Assembly (NCBI GenBank): GCA_964236445.1
Contig: CAXSDR010000006.1
Coordinates: forward strand, 1-56,839
Source: CAXSDR01 sp964236445
GTDB taxonomy: Bacteria; Actinomycetota; Actinomycetes; Motilibacterales; Motilibacteraceae
Length of the DNA: 56,839 nt
Direction of reading: 5' to 3'
The notes beneath the pieces were generated by a model that was not told where the DNA came from, made no database searches, and saw only the letters and a program-made list of their open reading frames with translations. The first letter of the stretch is position 1. Every line of letters begins with the position of its first letter. A program made the translations under genes and the position numbers. Of the stretch, positions 1 through 6,897 are shown piece by piece.

Positions 1-65
1 GCCCGCGGACGCGTCGCCCTCCAAGCCGCCAACCATTAACGAGACACACCACTAGCTAGCCAAAC

Positions 66-318
66 ATGTGCAACCTCAAGGGAACATCTGCACGCGACCA
101 TCAACGAGGAAGGCGCCTCCCGAAACTGTCGCAACTGCGGCAAATCGGAAGTGCGCCTGTTGCCTCTGCGCCGGACATGCGGCCCTTCTTGCTGGGCACC
201 TCTGGTCATCTGGTTGGTCCTAGCCTGCTCATCGGTGGCCTGGCACTACTGCTCTTGACTGCCGGCGCCGCGCTCCTGGGCGGTCTACGCCGTCGGAGCT
301 GGCCTGCCCGCGACGTAG
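66..318 (+). pseudogene. Possible 3' remnant of a cell-wall-anchored surface protein
   Basis: The reading frame ends in a pattern like a sortase signal: a LGTSG sequence (compare LPxTG), about 20 hydrophobic residues rich in Leu, Ala and Gly, then an RRR stop-transfer cluster. The upstream part reads as low-complexity, basic sequence without a recognisable fold. The open frame runs through the adjoining terminator hairpin, whereas the +1 frame stops with TAG just before it. A late frameshift would explain this. Pro is replaced by Gly in the sorting motif, so anchoring is doubtful. It could also be chance translation of an intergenic stretch. The left end of the window cuts off context. Confidence 0.25.
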
Positions 319-353
319 AAGAAGGGCCCGGGCTGACTGCCCGGGCCCTTCTT
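319..353. terminator. Strong, probably bidirectional terminator hairpin
   Basis: A perfect 15-bp inverted repeat (AAGAAGGGCCCGGGC and its complement) encloses a TGACT loop. The arm ends in A on the left and in CTT on the right, which suits termination in both directions. It lies between the rightward remnant before it and the leftward small membrane-protein gene that stops at 368. Confidence 0.85.
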
Positions 354-367
354 GGCTCTTGCGAGAG

Positions 368-565
368 CTAGACGACGGTGCCACTGGCGCGTCGCCTGGG
401 CGCCCGGACCGTAACCCAAAGGAGGGCTGCGATGAAACCGAACGTGATCGCAGTCAGCTCAACGCCGGTAAAGACTCCGAGACTTCCGACAAGAAGCACG
501 GCAACATAGAGGACGATCACACTCGCCGCTCGAGCGATGCGGCTGTTACGCAGATGCAGATGCAT
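368..565 (-). CDS. Small membrane protein, two predicted TM segments
   Basis: The 65-residue product begins MHLHLRNSRIARAA, then has two hydrophobic stretches (about residues 14-31 and 35-54) and ends in a basic RAPRRR tail. This is the usual topology of a tiny two-helix actinobacterial membrane protein. Its ATG lies 10 bases after the TAG of the upstream secreted-protein gene, with no strong Shine-Dalgarno sequence, so expression by translational coupling is likely. A hairpin terminator follows. No family is recognised. The function is unknown. Confidence 0.5.
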   Translation of the reverse strand: MHLHLRNSRIARAASVIVLYVAVLLVGSLGVFTGVELTAITFGFIAALLWVTVRAPRRRASGTVV

Positions 566-575
566 GAGGGTCAGC

Positions 576-1230
576 CTAGCTGCCCGCACCCGAGTAGGTG
601 TAGCCACCGTTCGCGTTGGTGTGGATCGTCGAATGCGGGTAGTCGTTGGTGATGCACCCGTAGTTGAGCACGCACTGCTGAATGTGGCGTCCCAGAATGG
701 AGTACGACTCGGAGGTGTTCTCACCCCAGTGATCGTTCCTGTTCAGCTCCTGGATCACCATGCTGGAGTCGCGGTCCGATGTGTAGTCGTAGCGGGGGGA
801 GAAGCTGCCGACCGTCGAGCCGTTGTAGCAGAAGCCGATGACGTGGTGCCACGTGTAGAGGAGCTCACCGAAGACCGTACTGTGGCTGTAGGCGACGTCC
901 ACGTTGCGGCAGTACGTCGTCCCGGACAGCGACGTGACCGGAGCGTTCCGCACGATGCCCGTGGGGGACGTGGGCCGACCCGAGACAGCACTCACGGTGG
1001 TCTTTGAGGGGTCTTCAAGCTTCGACAGCTCAGGGATCGACTTGATGAGCGCCAGGTCCGCGGCCGTGTTGGTGCCGGTCTCGAGACGTGCGATTGCAGC
1101 CTTCACGTCCGCGATGGCTGGCGCTGTGACGGTGGAGGCTACAGGACTTGCTGTGTCTGCGTAGGCGGACACAGGGGCGGAGTGTCGGCAGCAGAACCGC
1201 TGACAGCGCGATCAAGTTACGCATTTTCAT
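576..1230 (-). pseudogene. Secreted protein with frameshifted signal peptide
   Basis: A 198-codon frame (from GTG 1172) encodes a Ser/Thr/Tyr-rich domain with four cysteines in the C-terminal half (YCRN, FCYN, QQCVLNYGC), the look of a small disulfide-bonded exported protein. GTG 1172 has no Shine-Dalgarno sequence. In the +1-shifted frame just upstream, ATG 1230 has a GAAAGG ribosome site 8 bases away and encodes MKMRNLIALSAVLLPTL, a typical signal-peptide start. The first frame resumes with RHSAPVSAYADTAS, which looks like a cleavage region. One indel at about 1172-1200 would join them, so the gene is frameshifted or the sequence has an error here. No family is recognised. Confidence 0.55.
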
Positions 1231-2041
1231 TGGCGATGCCTTTCATGGTGGGTGGAGCCGGACCAGTTTGGCCCATGATCGAAACCCTAGCACTGAGCCG
1301 CACTCGTTTTGCCCTGCCCAAGCATTTCGACGCGCTAGCGCTTACTGCCAGTAAAAGCATAGTCAAAGCCAGGTTGATTAGCGCAAGTCGTTGCAAAAAC
1401 ACTTGAACCCTGGGTTGAGCGATAGTCGTGACAGTTGTCACCACTCAGCGGTCACGCCTCGGATCCCCGTTGACGACGAGCGGTACGCAGGCGCACCTCC
1501 GCGATCAAGTTCGCCCACCAGCTGCGCGAGCTGTCCGACCCGACCCGACCAGCAACGCCCGCTTGCTCGCGGTGCGGCAAGGCATCCCCTGTACGCATGG
1601 CGCCCCGCCAGGGCAGGCAGTCCCGCTGATGCCGCCGCCGCTGCTCAACGTCCTCGATGCCTGCCCGCAGACCAAGGCCTGGCGCCCGCACTCAGGTTCG
1701 GAAGCCACCGGCTCACCGGACGTGGTGGGAACCTCCCCCGCCCACGACCAACATGTGATGCCGCACGACCGCACTCGCGTCAAGGGCGCCTTCGGCGTCG
1801 CACGCGATGGCCTCCGGCCCCCCCTGACCCGACCACGGTCGCGCTGAACTTCTCGGAGCGTCGGGGGCGGTGGAGGAACGGTGTCACCCGAGACAGTCCC
1901 GATGCGCGTGCCGCCTGGGAGCCAACTTGGGTGCCAAGGCCGGCAACAGCGACCAGACCACGGCGGACCAGCACGGACGCGCGAGCCGTCTACCAAGCGC
2001 GTTGCAGTCGCAGGCGGACTGCCAGACGGCGGCCTTGTATG
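1231..2041. other. No intact gene; decayed island end
   Basis: This 0.8-kb stretch holds open frames on both strands but none with a credible start, fold or codon pattern. A short translated patch (AIKFAHQLRELSDPTRP, then CSRCGK) at about 1500-1590 looks like broken coding sequence. The first 170 bases (1231-1400) are more AT-rich than the surroundings and probably contain the promoter of the leftward secreted-protein gene. The stretch ends at the tRNA-Arg fragment, consistent with the eroded end of an integrated element. Confidence 0.45.
1428..1441. promoter_or_regulatory. Inverted repeat GTGACA-N2-TGTCAC
   Basis: A perfect 6-bp inverted repeat with a 2-base spacer lies about 200 bases upstream of the leftward secreted-protein start, beside an AT-richer stretch. 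It has the size of a dimeric regulator site (a GTGA/TCAC half-site is also the Crp/GlxR style). The regulator is unknown. Confidence 0.3.
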
Positions 2042-2086
2042 CCTACGGATCAGAAGGTTAGGGGTTCGAATCCCTTCGGGCGCACC
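2042..2086 (+). other. tRNA-Arg(ACG) 3' fragment; probable att site
   Basis: The stretch reads as the 3' part of a tRNA-Arg from the anticodon loop onward: CTACGGA loop with anticodon ACG, TCAG stem, a complete T-arm (AGGGG-TTCGAAT-CCCTT), the acceptor strand CGGGCGC and discriminator A. The matching 5' half (a GCGCCCG acceptor strand and D-arm) is absent in the bases before it. A lone 3' fragment of this length is the usual product of integrase-mediated insertion into a tRNA gene. Orientation predicts the element to the left, with the reconstituted full tRNA beyond the window. Confidence 0.8.
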
Positions 2087-2209
2087 GGCTCAGATAGGCA
2101 CGGTTCCGCACCCAACGAACGCTGCGCCTCTCCGCCGAAAAGCGACCCTCCGCGACGTGTCGCGGCGACGCACCACCCGCCGGGCCGCCCAGGCTGGTTG
2201 AGTGCACCC

Positions 2210-3322
2210 ATGCGCCTTGGTGTTCCGAAGGAGACCGCTCCCCACGAGCGACGCGTTGCCCTCGTGCCGGACGTGGTCAAAAGGCTGGTCGCCGAGGGCG
2301 TCGAGGTGACCGTCGAGCCAGGAGCGGGCGCGTCGGCGCTCATCCCTGACGCCCTCTATGAGGCCGCCGGCGCCGTGCTCGGCGACCCGTGGGACGCCGA
2401 GGTCGTCGTCAAGGTGGCGCCTCCGGGCGTCTCGGAGGTCGCCAAGCTGACTGAGGGAGCCATCCTCATCGCGTTCCTCGCGCCGCTGGTCAAGAGCCCG
2501 ACCATCCCGGCGTTGCGCGACAGGGGCGTGACGGCCTTCGCCATGGAGTCGATCCCCCGCATCTCCCGCGCCCAGGCCATGGACGCGTTGTCGTCGCAGT
2601 CGAACGTCATGGGCTACAAGGCGGTCCTCACCGCCGCCGACCACTCCACGCGCTTCTTCCCGATGCTCATGACGGCCGCCGGCACCATCCCCCCGGCCAA
2701 GGTGCTCGTGCTGGGCATCGGTGTCGCGGGGCTGCAGGCGCTCGCGACCGCCCGTCGCCTCGGCGCCCAGACGACGGGCTACGACGTACGCCCGGAGACG
2801 GCTGAGCAGGTGAGCTCGTTGGGCGCGAGGTGGCTGGACCTCGGCATTGACGCCGCCGGCGAGGGCGGCTACGCCCGTGAGCTGACGCCCGATGAGCGCG
2901 AGCAGCAGCAGGCGGCACTCACCGAGACGACGAAGGCGTTCGACGTCGTCATCACGACGGCGCTCGTCCCCGGTCGAGCCGCACCGCGCCTCGTCACCGC
3001 GGAGGCCGTCCGTGGCATGAAGCCCGGTTCGGTCATCGTCGACCTCGCCGGAGAGACCGGTGGCAACTGCGAGCTCACGACACCCGGGCAGACCACGGTG
3101 GTCCACGACGTCACCATCGTCTCGCCGCTGAACCTGCCGGCACAGATGCCTGAGCACTCCAGTCAGCTCTATGCCCGCAACATCTCCGCGCTGGTCGAGC
3201 TCATGCTCGATGACGCCGGGAAGCTGGCCCTCGACTGGAATGACGAGATTCTCACCGGTTCGGTCGTCACGCGTCAGGGATTGATCGTCAACGAGCGAGC
3301 CATGCAGACCCAGGAGTCCTGA
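2210..3322 (+). CDS. pntAA: NAD(P) transhydrogenase subunit alpha, soluble part
   Basis: This 370-residue protein is the NAD(H)-binding domain I of the proton-translocating transhydrogenase, which couples hydride transfer between NADH and NADP+ to proton movement across the membrane. It opens with MRLGVPKE, contains the conserved RISRAQAMDALSSQ and VMGYKAVL segments, and a Rossmann loop in VLVLGIGVAGLQA near residue 170. The frame is open far upstream, but ATG 2210 fits the family N-terminus. It heads a three-gene operon; the alpha subunit is split (pntAA and pntAB) as in many bacteria. It is the first chromosomal gene right of the attachment site. Confidence 0.95.
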   Translation: MRLGVPKETAPHERRVALVPDVVKRLVAEGVEVTVEPGAGASALIPDALYEAAGAVLGDPWDAEVVVKVAPPGVSEVAKLTEGAILIAFLAPLVKSPTIPALRDRGVTAFAMESIPRISRAQAMDALSSQSNVMGYKAVLTAADHSTRFFPMLMTAAGTIPPAKVLVLGIGVAGLQALATARRLGAQTTGYDVRPETAEQVSSLGARWLDLGIDAAGEGGYARELTPDEREQQQAALTETTKAFDVVITTALVPGRAAPRLVTAEAVRGMKPGSVIVDLAGETGGNCELTTPGQTTVVHDVTIVSPLNLPAQMPEHSSQLYARNISALVELMLDDAGKLALDWNDEILTGSVVTRQGLIVNERAMQTQES

Positions 3323-3326
3323 ACCG

Positions 3327-3641
3327 ATGCTGATGACGAACCTCGCGATCCTCGTGCTGGCCGGCTTCGTCGGCTACGCGGTCATCTCCAAGGTCCCCAA
3401 CACGCTGCACACGCCGCTGATGTCGGGCACGAACGCCATCCACGGGATCGTCATCCTCGGCGGCATCGTCCTGCTCGCCAACGGCGCGCACGGCTTCCTC
3501 AACAAGCTGCTGCTCGTCATCGCGGTCGCCTTCGGCACGATCAACGTCGTGGGCGGCTTCCTCGTCACCGACCGGATGCTCGACATGTTCAAGGTGAAGC
3601 ACAAACCGAGCGACGGCGACAAGGCGCAGGGACAGAAGTGA
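3327..3641 (+). CDS. pntAB: NAD(P) transhydrogenase subunit alpha, membrane part
   Basis: A 104-residue membrane protein with three or four hydrophobic helices. The SGTNAIHGIVILGG segment is the conserved helix of the PntA membrane domain, carrying the family's polar and histidine residues in the proton path. The tail after the last helix is short and charged. It starts 4 bases after pntAA and its TGA overlaps the GTG of pntB, so the three subunits are translated together. Confidence 0.95.
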   Translation: MLMTNLAILVLAGFVGYAVISKVPNTLHTPLMSGTNAIHGIVILGGIVLLANGAHGFLNKLLLVIAVAFGTINVVGGFLVTDRMLDMFKVKHKPSDGDKAQGQK

Positions 3642-5056
3642 CCCTTCCGACGTTCTTGGCCAACGCCACCGTCCGCGACGTCCTCTACATCGTCGCGTTC
3701 GGTCTCTTCATCTACGGCCTCACGCGCCTGACCGGGCCCAAGACGGCGGTGCTGGGCAACAGGATCGCCGCTGTCGGCATGGCGGTGGCGATCGTGGCGA
3801 CACTTCTCGTCCATCACCTGTCCAACATCGGGCTCATCATCCTCGGTGTGGTGATCGGCAGCGTGGTCGGCGTTCCCGCAGCTCGCGTGGTCAAGATGAC
3901 GCAGATGCCGCAGATGGTCGCGTTGTTCAACGGTGTCGGCGGCGGCGCGGTCGCGCTCATTGCGTGGGTGGAGTTCCGCCAGTCCGACGGGTTCAGCGGC
4001 GAGCCGGCGTACGTCGCGATTTTCACACTGTTCGCCGCCATCGTGGGGTCGGTCTCGTTCTGGGGCTCGAACGTCGCGTTCAGCAAGCTGCAGGAGCTCA
4101 TCGACGGTGGCTCGAAGGTCATCGGTTCGGCAAGGACGCAGACGCTCATCAACGTCGGGCTCGGAATCTTCTCGGTGGCCTGCGCTGCGGCGATCGCGGC
4201 AGGCGCCGACTACGAGATCCTCTTCCTCGCCCTGCTCGTCAGCGCGGCGTGTCTCGGGGTGCTGCTCGTCCTGCCGATCGGCGGCGCCGACATGCCCGTC
4301 GTCATCTCGCTGCTCAATGCCTTCACCGGGCTGTCCGCGGCTGCTACCGGAGTCGCACTCGACAACACCGCGCTCATCGTCGCCGGGATGATCGTCGGTG
4401 CCTCGGGAACCCTGCTCACCCAGCAGATGGCCGTCGCGATGAACCGCACCATCACCTCGGTCGTCGTCGGCGGCTTCGGTGGGACGGTCCAGGCCGTGGC
4501 TGGTGCGACCGGCGCGGGAGGTGGCACCGTGCGCACGACGTCCCCTTCTGACGTGGCGATCCAGATGGCGTATGCGCGTCTTGTCGTCGTGGTGCCCGGC
4601 TATGGCATGGCGGTGTCGCAGGCGCAGCACGCGGTGCGTGAGATGGCGAAGCTGCTCGAAGCCAAGGGTGTCGAGGTGAAATACGCGATCCACCCGGTCG
4701 CCGGACGCATGCCGGGTCACATGAACGTCCTGCTCGCCGAGGCCGACGTGCCGTATGAGCAGCTTCGCGAGATGGACGACATCAACCCGGAGTTCGGGCG
4801 CGTCGACGTGTCGCTCGTCATCGGCGCCAACGACGTCACCAACCCCGACGCCCGCACGAAGACCGACTCACCCATCTTCGGCATGCCGATCCTGAACGTG
4901 GACCAGTCGCAGTCGATCGTGGTGCTCAAACGTTCGATGTCGAGCGGCTACGCCGGCATCGACAACCCGCTGTTCGTGAACCCCAAGACCTCGATGCTGT
5001 TCGGTGATGCCAAGTCCTCGATCGCGGCAGTGACCGAAGAGCTCAAGGCCCTCTGA
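3638..5056 (+). CDS. pntB: NAD(P) transhydrogenase subunit beta
   Basis: The 472-residue beta subunit has about nine membrane helices in the N-terminal 290 residues and a C-terminal NADP(H)-binding domain III. Diagnostic segments include LFNGVGGGAVALIAW, a Gly-rich linker after the helices, VVPGYGMAVSQAQH (the NADP site) and GANDVTNPDART. Length is normal for the family. The GTG start overlaps the pntAB stop. It completes the transhydrogenase that would supply NADPH; the next gene is convergent. Confidence 0.96.
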   Translation: MTLPTFLANATVRDVLYIVAFGLFIYGLTRLTGPKTAVLGNRIAAVGMAVAIVATLLVHHLSNIGLIILGVVIGSVVGVPAARVVKMTQMPQMVALFNGVGGGAVALIAWVEFRQSDGFSGEPAYVAIFTLFAAIVGSVSFWGSNVAFSKLQELIDGGSKVIGSARTQTLINVGLGIFSVACAAAIAAGADYEILFLALLVSAACLGVLLVLPIGGADMPVVISLLNAFTGLSAAATGVALDNTALIVAGMIVGASGTLLTQQMAVAMNRTITSVVVGGFGGTVQAVAGATGAGGGTVRTTSPSDVAIQMAYARLVVVVPGYGMAVSQAQHAVREMAKLLEAKGVEVKYAIHPVAGRMPGHMNVLLAEADVPYEQLREMDDINPEFGRVDVSLVIGANDVTNPDARTKTDSPIFGMPILNVDQSQSIVVLKRSMSSGYAGIDNPLFVNPKTSMLFGDAKSSIAAVTEELKAL

Positions 5057-5075
5057 ATTCTTCGTTCGAGAGCCC

Positions 5076-5420
5076 TCAGTGCCTCGCGAGTGCCTGCGCA
5101 ACCGTCGGATACAGCGAGAAGACCTTGTCGAGCCCGGTGATGTGGAAGATCTTCACCAGGTGCGCCTTGTCGGTCACGACGTCGATGAAGCCGCCGAGAG
5201 TGTGCACCCGCCGGCGCGCACTGATGAGAACGCCCAACGCCGTGGAGTCGAGGAAGGTGACGCTCGTGAAGTCGAGCACCAGCTCTATCTCGCCCTCAGC
5301 GATGATTTCGACCAACCGGCTCCGAAGCTCAGGGGCGGTCTCGATATCGAGCTCGCCGCCGACGTCGATGACGGTGACACTGCCTTCATAGCGCGTGGTC
5401 AGGGAGAAGTTCGCGGTCAT
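5076..5420 (-). CDS. STAS-domain anti-anti-sigma factor
   Basis: This 114-residue single STAS domain resembles SpoIIAA, RsbV and BldG, which release a sigma factor by binding its anti-sigma kinase when unphosphorylated. The phosphorylation motif FLDSTALGVL is intact, with Ser59 as the expected target. ATG 5420 was chosen because GAGGAGAG precedes it; an upstream in-frame start would add 25 unconserved residues. No anti-sigma kinase is adjacent, so its partner is elsewhere. It is divergent from the luxR-type gene and convergent with pntB. Confidence 0.88.
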   Translation of the reverse strand: MTANFSLTTRYEGSVTVIDVGGELDIETAPELRSRLVEIIAEGEIELVLDFTSVTFLDSTALGVLISARRRVHTLGGFIDVVTDKAHLVKIFHITGLDKVFSLYPTVAQALARH

Positions 5421-5446
5421 CTGGCCGGCTCTCCTCGGGTTCTGGA

Positions 5447-5560
5447 TCATGACGGGTTCTGGATCACGATCAGTGACGTACGGCGCTTGACGCACCGAAC
5501 CGCAACCAGAGGAGCAGGACGAGACCGGCGGCGACGATGTCTGAGGAGAAACCCGAGCAT
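5447..5560 (-). CDS. Possible 37-residue basic peptide
   Basis: A short frame, MLGFLLRHRRRRSRPAP onward, ends in IVIQNPS. It is preceded by an unusually strong AGGGGAGGGG ribosome site 3 bases before the ATG. It lies 26 bases upstream of the STAS gene on the same strand, so it could be a leader peptide. The product is Arg-rich after a short hydrophobic start. No homologous family is known to me, and the frame could be fortuitous. Confidence 0.3.
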   Translation of the reverse strand: MLGFLLRHRRRRSRPAPLVAVRCVKRRTSLIVIQNPS

Positions 5561-5610
5561 GTTCCCCTCCCCTTGCTGACGAGCGCGTCTGATCTGCGAT
5601 GGGCTCACTC

Positions 5611-5646
5611 CACCACCCTTAGGGCGGGTGCAATACACCCCTAGGG
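5611..5646. promoter_or_regulatory. CACCC/GGGTG operator cluster before luxR-type gene
   Basis: Immediately upstream of the response-regulator start lie CACCACCCTTAGGGCGGGTG (an imperfect dyad) and GGGTG-CAATA-CACCC followed by CTAGGG. The CACCCCTAGGG copy matches one half of the perfect palindrome at 6861-6878. The position, 7 to 42 bases before the ATG, suggests autoregulation by the LuxR-type protein or a shared regulator. Confidence 0.5.
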
Positions 5647-5652
5647 AGGTTT

Positions 5653-6333
5653 ATGGTCGACAGCATGGCCGACGCGAAGGGACGCCCCCTCACTGTTGCG
5701 CTGGTAGACGACTATGACGTCGTGCTCACGGGCGTGGCGCGGATGCTGGAGCCCTATCGCGACCGCGTCGTTGTCGCCGAGATCGACGCCAACGAGGCTG
5801 TCGACGACGTGGTGGACATCGTGCTCTATGACTCGTTCGCCCAGCCGGAGTCAGACAAAGACGAGATCCGCGTGCTGATCGACAACCCCCGCGCCCGGCG
5901 TGTCGTCGTCTACACGTGGAACTTCGCCCCCGACCTGGTCGAGAGCGCGCGCCGGCAAGGCGTCTGCGGCTATCTCTCCAAGACTCTGGCCGCGCGTGAT
6001 CTCGTGATCGCCCTCGAAGCCGTGCATGCGGGGGAGATCGTCATCAGCGATCCGCCGCGCCGCGCGCGAAGAGCTGCGGCGCTCGACTGGCCGGGCAGAG
6101 GCGAAGGTCTCACTGATCGTGAGTCGGAGATCTTGGCGCTGATCACCCAGGGCAAGAGCAATGCCGACGTCGCCTCACTCACATTCCTCAGTCCCAACAC
6201 GGTGAAGTCCTACATCCGAACCATCTACCGCAAGATCGACGTGGCGAGCCGCACACAGGCGGTGCTGTGGGGCGTCGCCCACGGCTTCACGCCCGACCAT
6301 CACCGTATCGACCACTGGCGAGGTGGCCCATGA
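5653..6333 (+). CDS. LuxR-family response regulator
   Basis: The 226-residue protein has an N-terminal receiver domain with the acidic pair D19-D20, a candidate phosphoacceptor D60 (IVLYDSF) and K110 (GYLSKT), then a C-terminal LuxR/GerE helix-turn-helix from about residue 155 (LTDRESEILALITQGKSN through NTVKSYIRTIYRKI). It should bind DNA as a dimer after phosphorylation. No histidine kinase is adjacent. GGGAGG precedes the ATG. It is divergent from the STAS gene, so the pair may form a stress-signalling module. The end of the receiver is short compared with NarL, and phosphorylation is inferred. Confidence 0.9.
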   Translation: MVDSMADAKGRPLTVALVDDYDVVLTGVARMLEPYRDRVVVAEIDANEAVDDVVDIVLYDSFAQPESDKDEIRVLIDNPRARRVVVYTWNFAPDLVESARRQGVCGYLSKTLAARDLVIALEAVHAGEIVISDPPRRARRAAALDWPGRGEGLTDRESEILALITQGKSNADVASLTFLSPNTVKSYIRTIYRKIDVASRTQAVLWGVAHGFTPDHHRIDHWRGGP

Positions 6334-6545
6334 TGCGCCACGGCGATGCGCTGGGGCGGGTTTTCTACTCGTTCAGCTCCTACCTCTGCGTGCCGAACGC
6401 GCTGTCACAGGAAGGCGGCTATGCCCTCGGAGCTCAGGCAGGGGAATCTCGCGTTCACGCGTGTCGCTCAGACACCGTTCAACGCGGTTATGAGGCGCGG
6501 TCCTGACGACGTGAGCCTGGCCTTCGCAGCATCCGTGAGACAGCA

Positions 6546-6578
6546 CGACGCCGGGATCTTGACACGGTCCCGGCGTCG
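6546..6578. terminator. GC-rich hairpin between convergent genes
   Basis: An 11-bp perfect inverted repeat (CGACGCCGGGA and TCCCGGCGTCG) with an 11-base loop lies between the luxR-type gene and the convergent small membrane protein. There is no U-tract on either side, as is common for actinobacterial terminators. Confidence 0.6.
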
Positions 6579-6621
6579 GAAGGTCAGCTGCGGCGTTCCT
6601 CAGCAGCAGGCGTTTATCAGA

Positions 6622-6768
6622 TCAGTAATAGCGTCGACGCGTGCCACCGACCGGGACGAAGTTGAGCACGAGGCCGATGACCAGCAGGATCAGTCCGAGA
6701 ATGAGCAGGAACTTCAGGCTCGCGACGACGAGTCCGAGGATGATGAGAATGATGGCTAGGACGACCAT
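6622..6768 (-). CDS. 48-residue hydrophobic membrane protein
   Basis: The product (MVVLAIILIILGLVVASLKF onward) is almost entirely hydrophobic over its first 40 residues, enough for one long or two short membrane helices with a Lys between them. It ends VGGTRRRYY, a positively charged cytoplasmic tail. The ATG is preceded by a near-ideal AGGAGGAAA site at 5 bases; a longer upstream frame lacks such support. This resembles small actinobacterial hydrophobic proteins of unknown function. A CACCCCTAGCTAGGGGTG palindrome lies in its promoter region. Confidence 0.65.
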   Translation of the reverse strand: MVVLAIILIILGLVVASLKFLLILGLILLVIGLVLNFVPVGGTRRRYY

Positions 6769-6860
6769 GGTTTCCTCCTGCTTGGGCCCGTCGTGACGCG
6801 ACTGGCAACTGGAGGGGTGTTCCCCGAGTCCTACGCGCCCACACGCACCAGGCGCTTGTT

Positions 6861-6878
6861 CACCCCTAGCTAGGGGTG
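6861..6878. promoter_or_regulatory. Perfect palindrome CACCCCTAGCTAGGGGTG
   Basis: An 18-bp perfect palindrome lies 93 bases upstream of the leftward 48-residue protein start and 20 bases beyond the stop of the chemotaxis gene. Its half-site CACCCCTAG recurs before the luxR-type gene at 5636. The shared sequence suggests one regulator for both promoters. Confidence 0.6.
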
Positions 6879-6897
6879 CGCGCACTGACAGCCGGTG

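Noticed and set aside
2090..3157. Long minus-strand open frame
   Set aside because: Antisense shadow of pntAA; Arg/Asp-rich composition without a start signal.
3374..4720. 448-codon minus-strand open frame
   Set aside because: Shadow of pntAB and pntB in high-GC sequence; no domain.
6330..6506. 58-codon frame overlapping the luxR-type stop (ATGA)
   Set aside because: A competing frame 6420-6759 has an AGGAAGG site but reads into the antisense of the small membrane protein; neither looks like a protein.
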